A stretch of 64,000 bases of DNA from Micromonospora alfalfae. Its GTDB lineage: Bacteria; Actinomycetota; Actinomycetes; Mycobacteriales; Micromonosporaceae. Positions 8,687 to 17,148 of this stretch are shown in pieces (positions within the stretch are counted from its first letter, which is position 1; each line of letters starts with the position of its first letter). The translations under genes were made by a program, and so were the position numbers. The stretch lies in the NCBI RefSeq assembly GCF_022230925.1, contig NZ_JAKKFH010000003.1, forward strand, positions 1 to 64,000. Direction: 5' to 3'. The notes below the pieces were generated by a model, which worked only from the letters and a program-made list of their open reading frames with translations, was not told the origin of the DNA and searched no databases.

Positions 8687-9238
8687 ATGGGTTCGACCTG
8701 GTCGATGACCAAGCGGCTCAGCCTGATGTGGATATCGACTGTGCTCCTGCTTGTGCTGTTCGCGCACGGACCGCGTGTCGAGTACCTGCCGATCGAGGCG
8801 CTCACCGGCAGCGTCTGGGCGGCGCTCCTCGGCGCGGGGGCGATCCTGTCGAGCAGGTTGGCCAGGCGGGGGCACGGCAAGAGTGCCATTGGGCTGCTGT
8901 GCGTGGCTGCCCTGGTTGCCTGCGATGTGGCCGTCGTCGTCGACAGCGCGTTGATCTACGACGGGGCCGGTTACTGGACGCTCAACGGTGGTGTCGGCCT
9001 GCCGTACTCGTACGCGCCGTTGTGGTATCCGGCCTCGCTGCTGCCGGGGACCGATGTCTTCGGCATCGACCAGACGGCCATCACGGCGGGCGATGTCGAG
9101 TGGCAGGCCGAGCACGTCGCTCCGGTGGCCGTGGTGCTGACCATCGCGTCGGCCCTCGTCATCGCCGTCGTGGCGAGGGCGCTGACCGGGGGGCGGCAGG
9201 CCAGCCCGCAGCGCCGGCCGATCCGCGCCGGCGCCTGA
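8687..9238 (+). CDS. Hypothetical integral membrane protein
   Basis: 183 aa. Predicted membrane segments at about 12-28, 40-56, 66-86 and 148-170, with a roughly 55-residue outside loop rich in Tyr/Trp/Pro (YWTLNGGVGLPYSYAPLWYP). The C-terminal tail is basic. I recognise no family. A weak GGTAGCC precedes the ATG. It converges with the response regulator that starts the next minus-strand pair (1 nt between stops). Confidence 0.65.
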   Translation: MGSTWSMTKRLSLMWISTVLLLVLFAHGPRVEYLPIEALTGSVWAALLGAGAILSSRLARRGHGKSAIGLLCVAALVACDVAVVVDSALIYDGAGYWTLNGGVGLPYSYAPLWYPASLLPGTDVFGIDQTAITAGDVEWQAEHVAPVAVVLTIASALVIAVVARALTGGRQASPQRRPIRAGA

Positions 9239-9239
9239 C

Positions 9240-9887
9240 TCAGGGCGTCAGGCCGGCCTGGATCGCCAGGATGGCTGCTCGTACGCGATCGCGGCTGCCG
9301 GTCTTGGCCAGCACGTTCGTGACGTGGGTCTTGACGGTGCTCATGGACAGGTAGAGGCGTTCGGCGATCTCGTTGTTGTTGAGCCCCGCGCCGATCAGGG
9401 CGAGCACGTCGGTTTCCCGGGCGGTCAGCTGGTAGGCCGCCAACTCCACGCGGGTGGCCGGGCCGGTCGCGCGGACCCGTTCGAGGACGGCGCCGGTGAC
9501 CTCGGCGGAGAGGACCGCCTCGCCGGCCGCGACGGTGCGCACCGCGGCGATCAGGTCGCGGGCGCTGGAACGCTTGAGCAGGAACCCTCGTGCGCCGGCG
9601 GCGATGGCGTCCAGGACGTAGGCGTCGTCATCGAAGGTGGTGACGACGATGACGGCCGGGGCGTGGGGGATCGTGGCCAGCTCGCGGGTGGCTTGCAGGC
9701 CGTCGAGCACCGGCATGCGGATGTCGACGAGGGCGACGTCGATGCGGGAGTCTCGACGTACGGCGTCGAGGAACTGCCTGCCGTCGGCCGCCTCGGCCGC
9801 GACCTGGATGTCGGGTTGGGACCGCAGGATCAGGCTGAAGCCGTCCCGGACCAGTTCCTGGTCGTCGGCGATCGCGACGCGGATCAT
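9240..9887 (-). CDS. NarL/FixJ-family response regulator
   Basis: 215 aa. Receiver domain 1-120 with the acidic pair D8-D9, phospho-acceptor D55 (ALVDIRMP) and the conserved lysine in GFLLKRS. LuxR-type helix-turn-helix at about 148-210 (LTARETDVLALIGAGLNNNEIAERLYLSMSTVKTH split over two helices). Its ATG overlaps the stop of the histidine kinase (ATGA), so both are co-translated. Target genes are unknown. Confidence 0.95.
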   Translation of the reverse strand: MIRVAIADDQELVRDGFSLILRSQPDIQVAAEAADGRQFLDAVRRDSRIDVALVDIRMPVLDGLQATRELATIPHAPAVIVVTTFDDDAYVLDAIAAGARGFLLKRSSARDLIAAVRTVAAGEAVLSAEVTGAVLERVRATGPATRVELAAYQLTARETDVLALIGAGLNNNEIAERLYLSMSTVKTHVTNVLAKTGSRDRVRAAILAIQAGLTP

Positions 9888-10984
9888 GTGTTCACCGGCA
9901 GGTCGGCCTGCACCACAGTGCCGCCGCCGGGGCGGTGGCTCAGCTCCCAGCTCCCGCCGCGCGCGGCAACGCGCTCCCCGATGCCGAGCAGGCCCGAGCC
10001 GCTCGTTGGTGCGCGGGGCGGGCCGACGCCGTCGTCGCTGATCCGCAGGCGGGCGTGATTGCCGACGCGGGCCAGTTCGACCCAGGCCTGGCTGGCTTTC
10101 GCGTGGCGGGCGATGTTGGTGAGGGCCTCCTGGGCGATGCGGTATGCGGTCAACACGCCGATCTCGTCCAGGCCCGGCTCGGGGTCCACCTGGACCCGCA
10201 CCGTCACGCCCTGCTGGCGCAGCGGCTGGGCGAGCAGCTCGTCGATGTCGGACAGGCGCGGCGGGGCGCTCACCGCTATCGACGCGTCCGGATCGCGCAG
10301 GTGCACGACGAGCGTGTCCAGTTCGCTCAGTGCGGTGCGGCCACTGCCCGCGATCGCCCGCAGCGCCGCCCCCGGGTCGTCACTGAGCTGGCCCGCCTCG
10401 GCCTGCACCACCATCGCTGTGACGTGGTGGCCGACCACGTCGTGCAGCTCGCGGGCCAGATTGGTGCGCTGTTCGAGCCAGGCGGCCTGGCCGCGCAGGT
10501 CGTCGGTCTCCCGGGTGAGGGCGTTGCCGCGTGACCACGATCGCAACAGGATCGCCAGGAGGTAGCCGGCCGTCACGAAGAAGAACGGCTGTTCGTACAG
10601 CCCGCGCCCGTTGAGCAGCGCGACGCTGAGGGCGCCGGCCGCGCCGGCCAAGCCACCCACCCACCCCAGCCACGGGTGTCGGGCCGGGTCCTCGCAGACC
10701 GAGACGAACACCAGGCCGGCGGCTGCCAAACCCAACTGAACCGACTCGCCGGTGCTCACGATCGCCACGAACCCCGCGCAGACCGCGAAGACCGCGGTTC
10801 GGTAGCGGGGGCGCAGCGTTATGGCCCCGAGGCCGACCGGCAGCACCAGCCACGCCCAGCCCGCCGGCACCGACACGCCGTCCTCGACGGTGGTGACCAC
10901 CGCGGCGATGATCAAAACCACCGCGGCGTACGCGAGTCGGCGCACTCGCTCGGGGTCGCGCACCAGTTCGCGGATTCCAGTCAT
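9884..10984 (-). CDS. NarL-type sensor histidine kinase
   Basis: 366 aa from ATG 10984 (CAGGTG just upstream); a longer in-frame reading from 11101 has no domain support. The N-terminus has five to six membrane segments (about 15-155). The HisKA_3 dimerisation helix carries the phospho-histidine in ARELHDVVGHHVTAMV. The HATPase domain has the N-box AYRIAQEALTNIARHA, and G-boxes in DDGVGP and GLLGIGERVAARGG. It partners with the overlapping response regulator. No extracellular sensor domain is present, so the signal is probably membrane-borne. Confidence 0.93.
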   Translation of the reverse strand: MTGIRELVRDPERVRRLAYAAVVLIIAAVVTTVEDGVSVPAGWAWLVLPVGLGAITLRPRYRTAVFAVCAGFVAIVSTGESVQLGLAAAGLVFVSVCEDPARHPWLGWVGGLAGAAGALSVALLNGRGLYEQPFFFVTAGYLLAILLRSWSRGNALTRETDDLRGQAAWLEQRTNLARELHDVVGHHVTAMVVQAEAGQLSDDPGAALRAIAGSGRTALSELDTLVVHLRDPDASIAVSAPPRLSDIDELLAQPLRQQGVTVRVQVDPEPGLDEIGVLTAYRIAQEALTNIARHAKASQAWVELARVGNHARLRISDDGVGPPRAPTSGSGLLGIGERVAARGGSWELSHRPGGGTVVQADLPVNT

Positions 10985-11125
10985 CACCTGGACAGTCTCC
11001 GTGACCAGCCGGAAGACCGACCAGTACCCAGGTACCGGATCGGCCGGCACCCCGGTACCGCCCTCGGAACCAGATCGGCACCGTGGCACGTTCCGCGACA
11101 ACGCTCACCGGACGACTCTGCGGAG

Positions 11126-11719
11126 GTGACTCTCGTCGACTCCCGCGCCGCCATCACCGTCGGCCCGCTCCGTACGGTTCCCAACTACATCACCGCCATC
11201 CGCACGGTCGCCGCTGTCACCGTCGGTATCGTGGCCCTCGTCTCCGGGTCGGTGGCATTGATGGCGGTATCGTACGGTATCTACTGGCTCGGTGACGTGC
11301 TCGACGGCTGGGCCGCCCGCCGGCTCGGACAGGAGACCCGCGCCGGGGCCGTCTTCGACATCGTGAGCGACCGCGCCTGCACCGCCGTACTCTGCGTGGG
11401 CCTGGTCTCCCTCGTGCCGGACGTCGCGGTCGTGGCAGTGGTCTTCCTGCTCTCGTTCCTGGTGCTGGACACCATGCTGTCGCTGGCGTTCCTGTGCTGG
11501 CCGGTGCTCAGCCCCAACTACTTCCACCTGGTCGACCGGCGGGTGTGGGTGTTGAACTGGTCGCCAGTGGCCAAGGTCGCCAACACCGCCGGCGTCATCG
11601 GCGCCATCGCGTTCGGGCAGCACCTGCTCGCGCTGGGCGTCGCCGTCGCCGTCGTCGCGGTCAAGCTGTGGTCGGTCGCAGCGGTGGTCCGGCTGCTCGA
11701 ACGGGACGGCCGGGCATGA
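11126..11719 (+). CDS. CDP-alcohol phosphatidyltransferase family membrane protein
   Basis: 197 aa from the GTG at 11126. The start is uncertain: GCGGAG abuts it, and a long upstream extension overlaps the antisense kinase and is rejected. The full family motif D-G-x2-A-R-x8-G-x3-D-x3-D is present (DGWAAR, then GAVFDIVSD, about 59-81), including the metal-binding aspartates. Several membrane helices follow. The family transfers a phospho-alcohol from a CDP donor to an acceptor alcohol in phospholipid synthesis; the acceptor here is unknown. The next gene overlaps it by ATGA. Confidence 0.85.
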   Translation: MTLVDSRAAITVGPLRTVPNYITAIRTVAAVTVGIVALVSGSVALMAVSYGIYWLGDVLDGWAARRLGQETRAGAVFDIVSDRACTAVLCVGLVSLVPDVAVVAVVFLLSFLVLDTMLSLAFLCWPVLSPNYFHLVDRRVWVLNWSPVAKVANTAGVIGAIAFGQHLLALGVAVAVVAVKLWSVAAVVRLLERDGRA

Positions 11720-12186
11720 GCAGCCTCGCCGAGGCCGTGGTAGCGCTCGGCTACGGTGTCGCTTCGGCGCTCGTCCCGGTCGTCAACGCCGAGGCGTACG
11801 CAGTGGTCGCCGGTCAGCGTGCCGGCCACGCTCTCGTGGCCGTGGTCGCCCTGGCGCTCGGGCAGACCGCCGGCAAGCTGCTGCTGTTCGAGTCGGCGCG
11901 TCGCGGATCGGGACGGCTGGCCCGGACGGTCGCGAAACGGGGAAAGTCAGGTCGCGCGGCGGCTCGGGCCGCGCGGTGGACCGAGCCGATCCGGCGCTGG
12001 CTCTCCCGCCGCCGCACCGCCCTACCGACAGTGCTGGCCTCCGCCGCGGTCGGGGTTCCACCGCTGGCCGTCGTCAGCCTCGCCGCCGGCACCGCGGGCC
12101 TTCGACGCTGGGAGTTCGCCGTCGCCTGCCTCTCCGGGCGGGTGATCCGTTTCGCCCTCCTGCTCCTGCCAGCGGTGCTGGCCTGA
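11716..12186 (+). CDS. Small VTT/DedA-like membrane protein
   Basis: 156 aa; ATG overlaps the preceding stop. Hydrophobic segments at about 5-25, 35-52, 98-120 and 135-155. The second half, GVPPLAVVSLAAGTAGLRRWEF followed by SGRVIRF, resembles the C-terminal half of VTT (DedA/SNARE-associated) membrane proteins, which have been linked to lipid transport. The match is partial and the protein is shorter than DedA (about 200 aa), so the family call is tentative. Coupling to a CDP-alcohol phosphotransferase fits a membrane-lipid role (inference). Confidence 0.55.
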   Translation: MSSLAEAVVALGYGVASALVPVVNAEAYAVVAGQRAGHALVAVVALALGQTAGKLLLFESARRGSGRLARTVAKRGKSGRAAARAARWTEPIRRWLSRRRTALPTVLASAAVGVPPLAVVSLAAGTAGLRRWEFAVACLSGRVIRFALLLLPAVLA

Positions 12187-12199
12187 CCCCGGCTCCCCG

Positions 12200-12853
12200 T
12201 CAGAGGAGCCGACCGTCGTGGGCGAGCAGAGCGATCTGGGTGCGGTTGTCGAGATCCAGCTTGGTCAGGATGTGCGAGACGTGGGCCTTCACCGTCGTCA
12301 CGCTCATCAGCAGCTCGCTGGCGATCTCGGCGTTGGAGCGCCCCTGGGCGATGGCCAGCACGACGTCGCGTTCCCGGGGCGTGAGCAGGGCCAACCGCTG
12401 CTGCGCCCGCTCGTGGGACTCGGCCCCCGAGGCGACCCGCTGCATGAGGCGGCGCGTCACGCCCGGAGACAGCATCGGGCTGCCGGCCGCCACCGCGCGG
12501 ACCGCCTGACTGATCTGCTCGGGCGGGGTGTCCTTGAGCAGGAAGCCGCTCGCGCCGGCCCGGAGGGCTCGCACCACGTGCTCGTCGGTGTCGAACGTGG
12601 TGAGCACGATGATCTCGGGTGGCCGGTGGCGGCGGCGCAGGCGCTCGGTGGCGGTGATGCCGTTGACGCCGGGCATCCTGATGTCCATCAGCACCACGTC
12701 GGGCAGGTGCCGGTCCACCGCCGTGATCGCCGTGGCGCCGTCGGCGGCCTCGCCCACGACGACGATCCCGTCGGCGCCGTCGAGCATCAGCGTGAGCATT
12801 CCCCGTACGAGGGGATCGTCGTCCACGATGACGACCCGGATCGGAACCGTCAC
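12200..12853 (-). CDS. NarL/FixJ-family response regulator (second system)
   Basis: 217 aa, GTG start at 12853 overlapping the kinase stop (GTGA). Receiver domain with D11-D12-D13, phospho-acceptor D57 (VLMDIRMP) and GFLLKDTPPEQ. LuxR HTH near the C-terminus (LLTPRERDVVLAIAQG, then NAEIASELLMSVTTVKAHV). A much longer in-frame reading across the kinase gene is an antisense-frame artefact and is rejected. Confidence 0.94.
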   Translation of the reverse strand: MTVPIRVVIVDDDPLVRGMLTLMLDGADGIVVVGEAADGATAITAVDRHLPDVVLMDIRMPGVNGITATERLRRRHRPPEIIVLTTFDTDEHVVRALRAGASGFLLKDTPPEQISQAVRAVAAGSPMLSPGVTRRLMQRVASGAESHERAQQRLALLTPRERDVVLAIAQGRSNAEIASELLMSVTTVKAHVSHILTKLDLDNRTQIALLAHDGRLL

Positions 12854-14019
12854 GTCGGCCACGGCAGCCACGCGCTGAGCTGGAACCGGCCGGCGGCGTC
12901 GACGTGGTGGTCGACCCGACCGCCGCTGAGCGCAGCCCGTTCGGCAAGGCCGATCAGGCCGGTGCCTGCGCTGCCGGTGGCGCTGCTGTCGGGCGTCGTC
13001 GGGTTGCTCACCGCGATGCTGAGGCCAGAGCCGGGCGCGCCGCCGAGCACCAGCCGGACCGGCTGACCGACGGCGTGCTTGCGGGCGTTGGTCAGTGCCT
13101 CCTGCGCAATCCGGTACGCGGTGCGGCCGACAGTCGGGGGGATCTCGACCGGCGGGCCGAGCCTGTCGTCGACCTCGATCTGTTGCCCGGCGGCCCGCGC
13201 CTCGTCGACCAGGCACGGCAGGTCGTCGAGGGTCTGCCCGGGTGGCGCGTCGGTCGGCGAGTCGGTGTCGTCGCTGCGCAGCAGGGTGATGACCTCGCGC
13301 AGCTCGTCGAGGGCGTGGTGTGCGCTGGCCCGGATCACCCCGGCGGCGGCGCTGAGCCGCTCGGGCGGCGCGTCCGGCCGGTACTCCATCGCACCGGCGG
13401 CGGCAGCCAGCAGTGACAGCCGGTGTGCCAGCACGTCGTGCATCTCCCGTGCGATCCGGCTGCGCTCCGCCGCCCGCGCCTCGTCGACCCGTCGTTCCTG
13501 CTCCTGCTCGGCCCGCCGGGCCCGGTCCCGCAGCGCCGCCAACAGGGCGTTCCGGGCCTGCGCCCAGGTGCCCCAGCCGAGCAGGGCCGCGTAGGCGATC
13601 GTCATCAGCACCAGCCGCCAGCCGTACGGCAGGCTGGGCACCGGTCGCCAGAACGCCTGCACCGCCTCGCCCGCCACGCCGACCGCCGCCACCGCCGCCG
13701 CTTGCCGAAACGGCCGGTTGCGGGCGATGAACAGGACCGCGAAACTGGCCACCGGCGTGAGCACCGGAGACAGCGCTACGAGCAGGCCGGCCAGCACGCC
13801 ACCGACCTGCGGGCGGCGGACGACCACCGGAACGAGGGCCAGGGCGGCCACCGCCAGCGCGACGTCGACGCCGACCAGGCCGGCGGAGCTGGACCGGGTG
13901 GCGGACCACAGCATGGTCGCGACGAGGACGCCTACCGCCACCGTCGTCACCACCACCGGGACGGAACGCCACGTCCGCGGCGGCTTGACCTCGCACGTCG
14001 CCGCATCCACATCGCGCAC
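12850..14019 (-). CDS. NarL-type sensor histidine kinase (second system)
   Basis: 389 aa. Five or so membrane segments (about 20-155), a charged Arg/Glu helix (about 165-190), HisKA_3 with the phospho-histidine in SRIAREMHDVLAHRLSLLA, and HATPase with N-box AYRIAQEALTNARKHA and GTGLIGLAERAALSGG. It is a paralog-type neighbour of the kinase at 9884-10984, with the same layout and kinase-regulator overlap. The signal is unknown. Confidence 0.93.
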   Translation of the reverse strand: MRDVDAATCEVKPPRTWRSVPVVVTTVAVGVLVATMLWSATRSSSAGLVGVDVALAVAALALVPVVVRRPQVGGVLAGLLVALSPVLTPVASFAVLFIARNRPFRQAAAVAAVGVAGEAVQAFWRPVPSLPYGWRLVLMTIAYAALLGWGTWAQARNALLAALRDRARRAEQEQERRVDEARAAERSRIAREMHDVLAHRLSLLAAAAGAMEYRPDAPPERLSAAAGVIRASAHHALDELREVITLLRSDDTDSPTDAPPGQTLDDLPCLVDEARAAGQQIEVDDRLGPPVEIPPTVGRTAYRIAQEALTNARKHAVGQPVRLVLGGAPGSGLSIAVSNPTTPDSSATGSAGTGLIGLAERAALSGGRVDHHVDAAGRFQLSAWLPWPT

Positions 14020-14141
14020 GCTACTGGGCTCGCGGCGGTCCGGACCACCTCCTTTGGTAGTACGCCGAGCGGCCGGCGGACGTACCCGCCGCGGCGTCTC
14101 GACCGACGCGTCCGGCCCGGCCCGGTCCGCAGACTCAGGCC

Positions 14142-14543
14142 ATGACGAACAACCTTCTCCTGGGACGGGCCGCGGTGGTGGCCGGCGCGACAGTGGTGGC
14201 GGTGGTCGAGTTCGCGCTGCTGAACTCGGCGGCCGGCGTCGACCTGGCGGTCAGGTCCGCAAACTCGACCCGGCAGATCACCGTGGCCGCGGTCATCGTG
14301 GCCACCGTGGTCGCGGCACTGGCCGGCTGGGCGCTGCTCGCGGTGCTGGAACGCCGCACCAACCGCTCCCGCGTCTGGTGGACCTCGATCGCGGTCATCG
14401 TGCTGCTGCTGTCGCTCGTGGTCGGGCCGCCGAGTGGCGTCGGCGGGGGAGCGAAGGCGACCCTCGCTCTGCTGCACCTGAGCGTCGGCGTCATCCTCAT
14501 CCTCGGCCTGCCCCGGTCACGTCCGGCAGGGGCGAACCGATGA
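14142..14543 (+). CDS. DUF6069-like four-helix membrane protein
   Basis: 133 aa with four predicted membrane helices (about 7-27, 44-64, 78-94 and 105-122). The pattern, with a polar first loop and an ERR cytoplasmic turn after helix 2, matches small DUF6069 proteins of actinomycetes. It overlaps the next gene by ATGA and is divergent from the second kinase. Function unknown. Confidence 0.7.
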   Translation: MTNNLLLGRAAVVAGATVVAVVEFALLNSAAGVDLAVRSANSTRQITVAAVIVATVVAALAGWALLAVLERRTNRSRVWWTSIAVIVLLLSLVVGPPSGVGGGAKATLALLHLSVGVILILGLPRSRPAGANR

Positions 14544-14995
14544 CCACGCTGACCGTACGCAAACAGGACGGGGCCTTCGTCCTCGACTCCGGGGCGCGCG
14601 CGTCGCTGCGTACCGGCTGGACCTGGCGGTGCGGCGAGATCCGCACCGGCACCGGCCGCTGGACCGTCGCGCCTACCGGCCGCCGACGCATCGGGTTCAC
14701 CGCCCAGGGCGAGTACGGCGTGCCGGTGCGGCTCGATCCGGGCCGGTCGCACGTGCCGGGGCCCGGCGGGGTGGCCCGCTGGTCGCCCGGCCGCTGCGGC
14801 GGTGAGCTGGTACGCGACGGGCACCGCCTCGCGGTACGCCTGCCCGGCCGGCGCGGCGGGCCGATCCGCGTCGAGGTCACCGGCGAGTGGGCCGAGCTGG
14901 AGTTGGTGGTGCTCACCGCCTGTTTCGCGCTGATGAGTCAGCGGCGGCGACGCACCCTGATCGTGATGGCTGTCGTCAGCGCGGGCAGTGGGTGA
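14540..14995 (+). CDS. Hypothetical beta-rich protein
   Basis: 151 aa; ATG overlaps the stop of the DUF6069-like gene. Alternating short hydrophobic and Gly/Arg turns (TLTVRKQDGAFVLDSG, FTAQGEYGVPV, HRLAVRLPGRRGG) suggest beta strands. The C-terminus, LELVVLTACFALMSQRRRRT, is a hydrophobic helix of the kind seen in LURP-one/tubby-like membrane-associated proteins, but I cannot confirm that family. The coupling suggests it works with the membrane protein encoded just upstream. Confidence 0.6.
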   Translation: MTTLTVRKQDGAFVLDSGARASLRTGWTWRCGEIRTGTGRWTVAPTGRRRIGFTAQGEYGVPVRLDPGRSHVPGPGGVARWSPGRCGGELVRDGHRLAVRLPGRRGGPIRVEVTGEWAELELVVLTACFALMSQRRRRTLIVMAVVSAGSG

Positions 14996-15024
14996 CCGCC
15001 GGCCCCGACGGTGAGGGTGAGTGC

Positions 15025-15867
15025 TCAGACGATGCGACGGAGCACCGTCTCCACGGCATCGATCAGTGGATCACCCTCGGTCCGGGGGTGCCGGGCGAGA
15101 CCGAACTCGACGTCCGGCAGGGCGGGCAGGGCATCAGTGTCGCGGCAGATCATGACCGGTTCGAGGTTCGCGGGCATGAGCGCCGCGACGCCGAGCCCGG
15201 CCCGTACCGCGGCGAGCACCCCGACCAGGCTGTTGCTCTCGAAGGCCACCCGCCAACGCCGATCGGCGGTCTCCAGCGCGTCCAGCACCGACGTACGCCA
15301 GGAGCACGGGTTGGAGAAGAGCACCACCGGCAGCGGATCGGCGCTCACGTCCACACCCTGCCCGGTCGCCCAGACCAGCGGGGCGCGCACCGTCCAGCGC
15401 GGCGGCCCGGGAATGTCCGGTACCGCGTCCAGCACGAGTTGGACGCGGCCCGTGTCGTAGGCCTCCCGCATGGCGACGTTGGAGCAGCTGAGCACCTCCA
15501 GCGTCGCGCCGGGGTGCAGCCGGGCGAGGTCGGCGAGGGCCTGCGGAAGGTGGGACGCGGCGAGGTCTTCGAGCAACCCGACGCCACAGTGGCCGGTGAG
15601 CGCGCGTCCGGTTTCGGCGAGTGCCTGTGCGGAGAGCGAGAGGATGCGTTCGGCGTACGGCAGGAGTTCCTCGCCCGCCCGGGTCGGCGAGACACCAGAC
15701 GACGACCGGTGCAGCAGTGGACGACCGACGACGCTTTCGAGCTTGCGTAGCTGCTGGCTGAGGCCGGGCTGGGTCTGCCCGAGAGCGGTCGCGGCACGGC
15801 TGATGCTGCCCTCCCGCACGGCGGCGACGAACGACCGCAGCAGGGCGGTCTCCAGATCCTTTGCCAT
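15025..15867 (-). CDS. LysR-family transcriptional regulator
   Basis: 280 aa from ATG 15867; a TTG two codons earlier is also possible. The N-terminal helix-turn-helix reads LLRSFVAAVREGSISRAATALGQTQPGLSQQLRKLE, with the typical PLLHR and T-x-A-G-E-E-L. The C-terminal LysR substrate-binding domain spans about 90-280. It is divergent from an MFS transporter 72 bp away, the usual arrangement for a regulator and its target exporter. The intergenic TTATGGC repeats are not clear enough to name an operator. Confidence 0.92.
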   Translation of the reverse strand: MAKDLETALLRSFVAAVREGSISRAATALGQTQPGLSQQLRKLESVVGRPLLHRSSSGVSPTRAGEELLPYAERILSLSAQALAETGRALTGHCGVGLLEDLAASHLPQALADLARLHPGATLEVLSCSNVAMREAYDTGRVQLVLDAVPDIPGPPRWTVRAPLVWATGQGVDVSADPLPVVLFSNPCSWRTSVLDALETADRRWRVAFESNSLVGVLAAVRAGLGVAALMPANLEPVMICRDTDALPALPDVEFGLARHPRTEGDPLIDAVETVLRRIV

Positions 15868-15939
15868 AAGCAATCATTATGCCAGCCTCAACGAAATCGA
15901 GCCTTCTTATGGCGGGCGGGCGGAACTAGCGTCAACCGG

Positions 15940-17148
15940 GTGACCAGCTACCGGCAGGTGCTCGCCGTGCCTGGGATGGCACCGCTGCTGGGCGTCTCGT
16001 TGCTCGCCCGCACCGCGATAACGGCCGACGTGATGGCGCTGACCCTCGTCGTCGTCCTCGGCCTGGAGCTGAACTACGCGGCGGCCGGTGCTGTCGCGGC
16101 GGCCCTGACCGCCGGAGTGGCGCTGGGCGGGCCGCTGCTCGGCCGCATGATCGACTCACGGGGCCTGCGCCTCGTCCTGCTGGTGACCGTCACCGCGCAG
16201 GTCGTGTTCTGGCTGGGTGTGCCGGTCCTGCCGTACGGGTTCCTGCTGGTCGCCAGCTTCGTCGCCGGCCTGTTGATGGTGCCGGCCCAGGCGGTGAGCA
16301 GGCAGGCGATCGCCGCGATGACGACGGCGGAACAGCGCCGGGCCGCGTTCGCGCTGGAATCGGTGCAGGGCGAACTGTCGTACATCGTGGGGCCGGCGGT
16401 GGTGATCCTGGGCGCGGCGACGGTGTCTCCCGACGTGGTGGCGTGGGGGGTCGGCGCCGCGATCCTGGCCGGCGGCGTCGGAATCGCCGTGCTCAACCCA
16501 CCGATGCGCGGTCAGGACGAGGCGGACGCCGCAGCGGCGGAACGACCTCCGCGCCGGCAGTGGCTGGACGCCAGGATGATCGCCGCTCTGACGATGGCGT
16601 TCGGGACGACGACCCTGCTCAGCGGCGTCGACCTCGCCATCGTCGCCACCCTGCGGGAGGCAGGTCAGGTGTCCTGGGCAGCCGTGGTCGTCGTGGTGTT
16701 CGGCGTGTCGTCGGTCATCGGCGGGCTGGTCTACGGCGCGCTGACCCGGCCACTGCCGACCTGGCTGCTGCTCGGCCTGCTCGGGCTCGTGACGATCCCG
16801 GCCGGGCTGGCCCGCGACTGGCAGTGGTTGTGCGTGGCCGTCGTCGGCAGCGGGCTCCTCACCGCGCCGACCCTCGGCACGGTGGCCGACGCGGTGAGCC
16901 GGTTGGCGCCACCCGGTGTGCGGGGCGAGGTCATCGGTCTGCAGTCCTCGGCGCAGAGCGCCGGCTTCGCGCTCGGCGCCCCGCTGGTCGGCGTGGCGAT
17001 CGACCTCTCCGTGCCGGCGGGTGGCTTCGCGACGGCCGGCCTCGCCGGCCTCGGCGCCGCACTGACCGGATATCTGCTGTCCCGCCGCCCGCCCGCGCGG
17101 ACAGCGCGAACGAGCACGCCGATCAGCGTCCAGACCCGCGTGCCGTAG
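15940..17148 (+). CDS. MFS transporter
   Basis: 402 aa, GTG start. Twelve predicted membrane helices in two halves split by a charged loop (about 190-205). LGRMIDSRGLR stands at the helix 2-3 loop where MFS proteins carry the G-x3-D-R-x-G-R-like motif. It probably exports a small molecule under control of the divergent LysR regulator. Its last 26 nt overlap the 3' end of the convergent MFS gene. Confidence 0.88.
   Translation: MTSYRQVLAVPGMAPLLGVSLLARTAITADVMALTLVVVLGLELNYAAAGAVAAALTAGVALGGPLLGRMIDSRGLRLVLLVTVTAQVVFWLGVPVLPYGFLLVASFVAGLLMVPAQAVSRQAIAAMTTAEQRRAAFALESVQGELSYIVGPAVVILGAATVSPDVVAWGVGAAILAGGVGIAVLNPPMRGQDEADAAAAERPPRRQWLDARMIAALTMAFGTTTLLSGVDLAIVATLREAGQVSWAAVVVVVFGVSSVIGGLVYGALTRPLPTWLLLGLLGLVTIPAGLARDWQWLCVAVVGSGLLTAPTLGTVADAVSRLAPPGVRGEVIGLQSSAQSAGFALGAPLVGVAIDLSVPAGGFATAGLAGLGAALTGYLLSRRPPARTARTSTPISVQTRVP

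Noticed and set aside
12854..13996. In-frame upstream extension of the second response regulator to 598 codons
   Set aside because: The extension is a shifted reading of the kinase gene, low-complexity Arg/Gly/Pro sequence; the receiver domain begins at GTG 12853.
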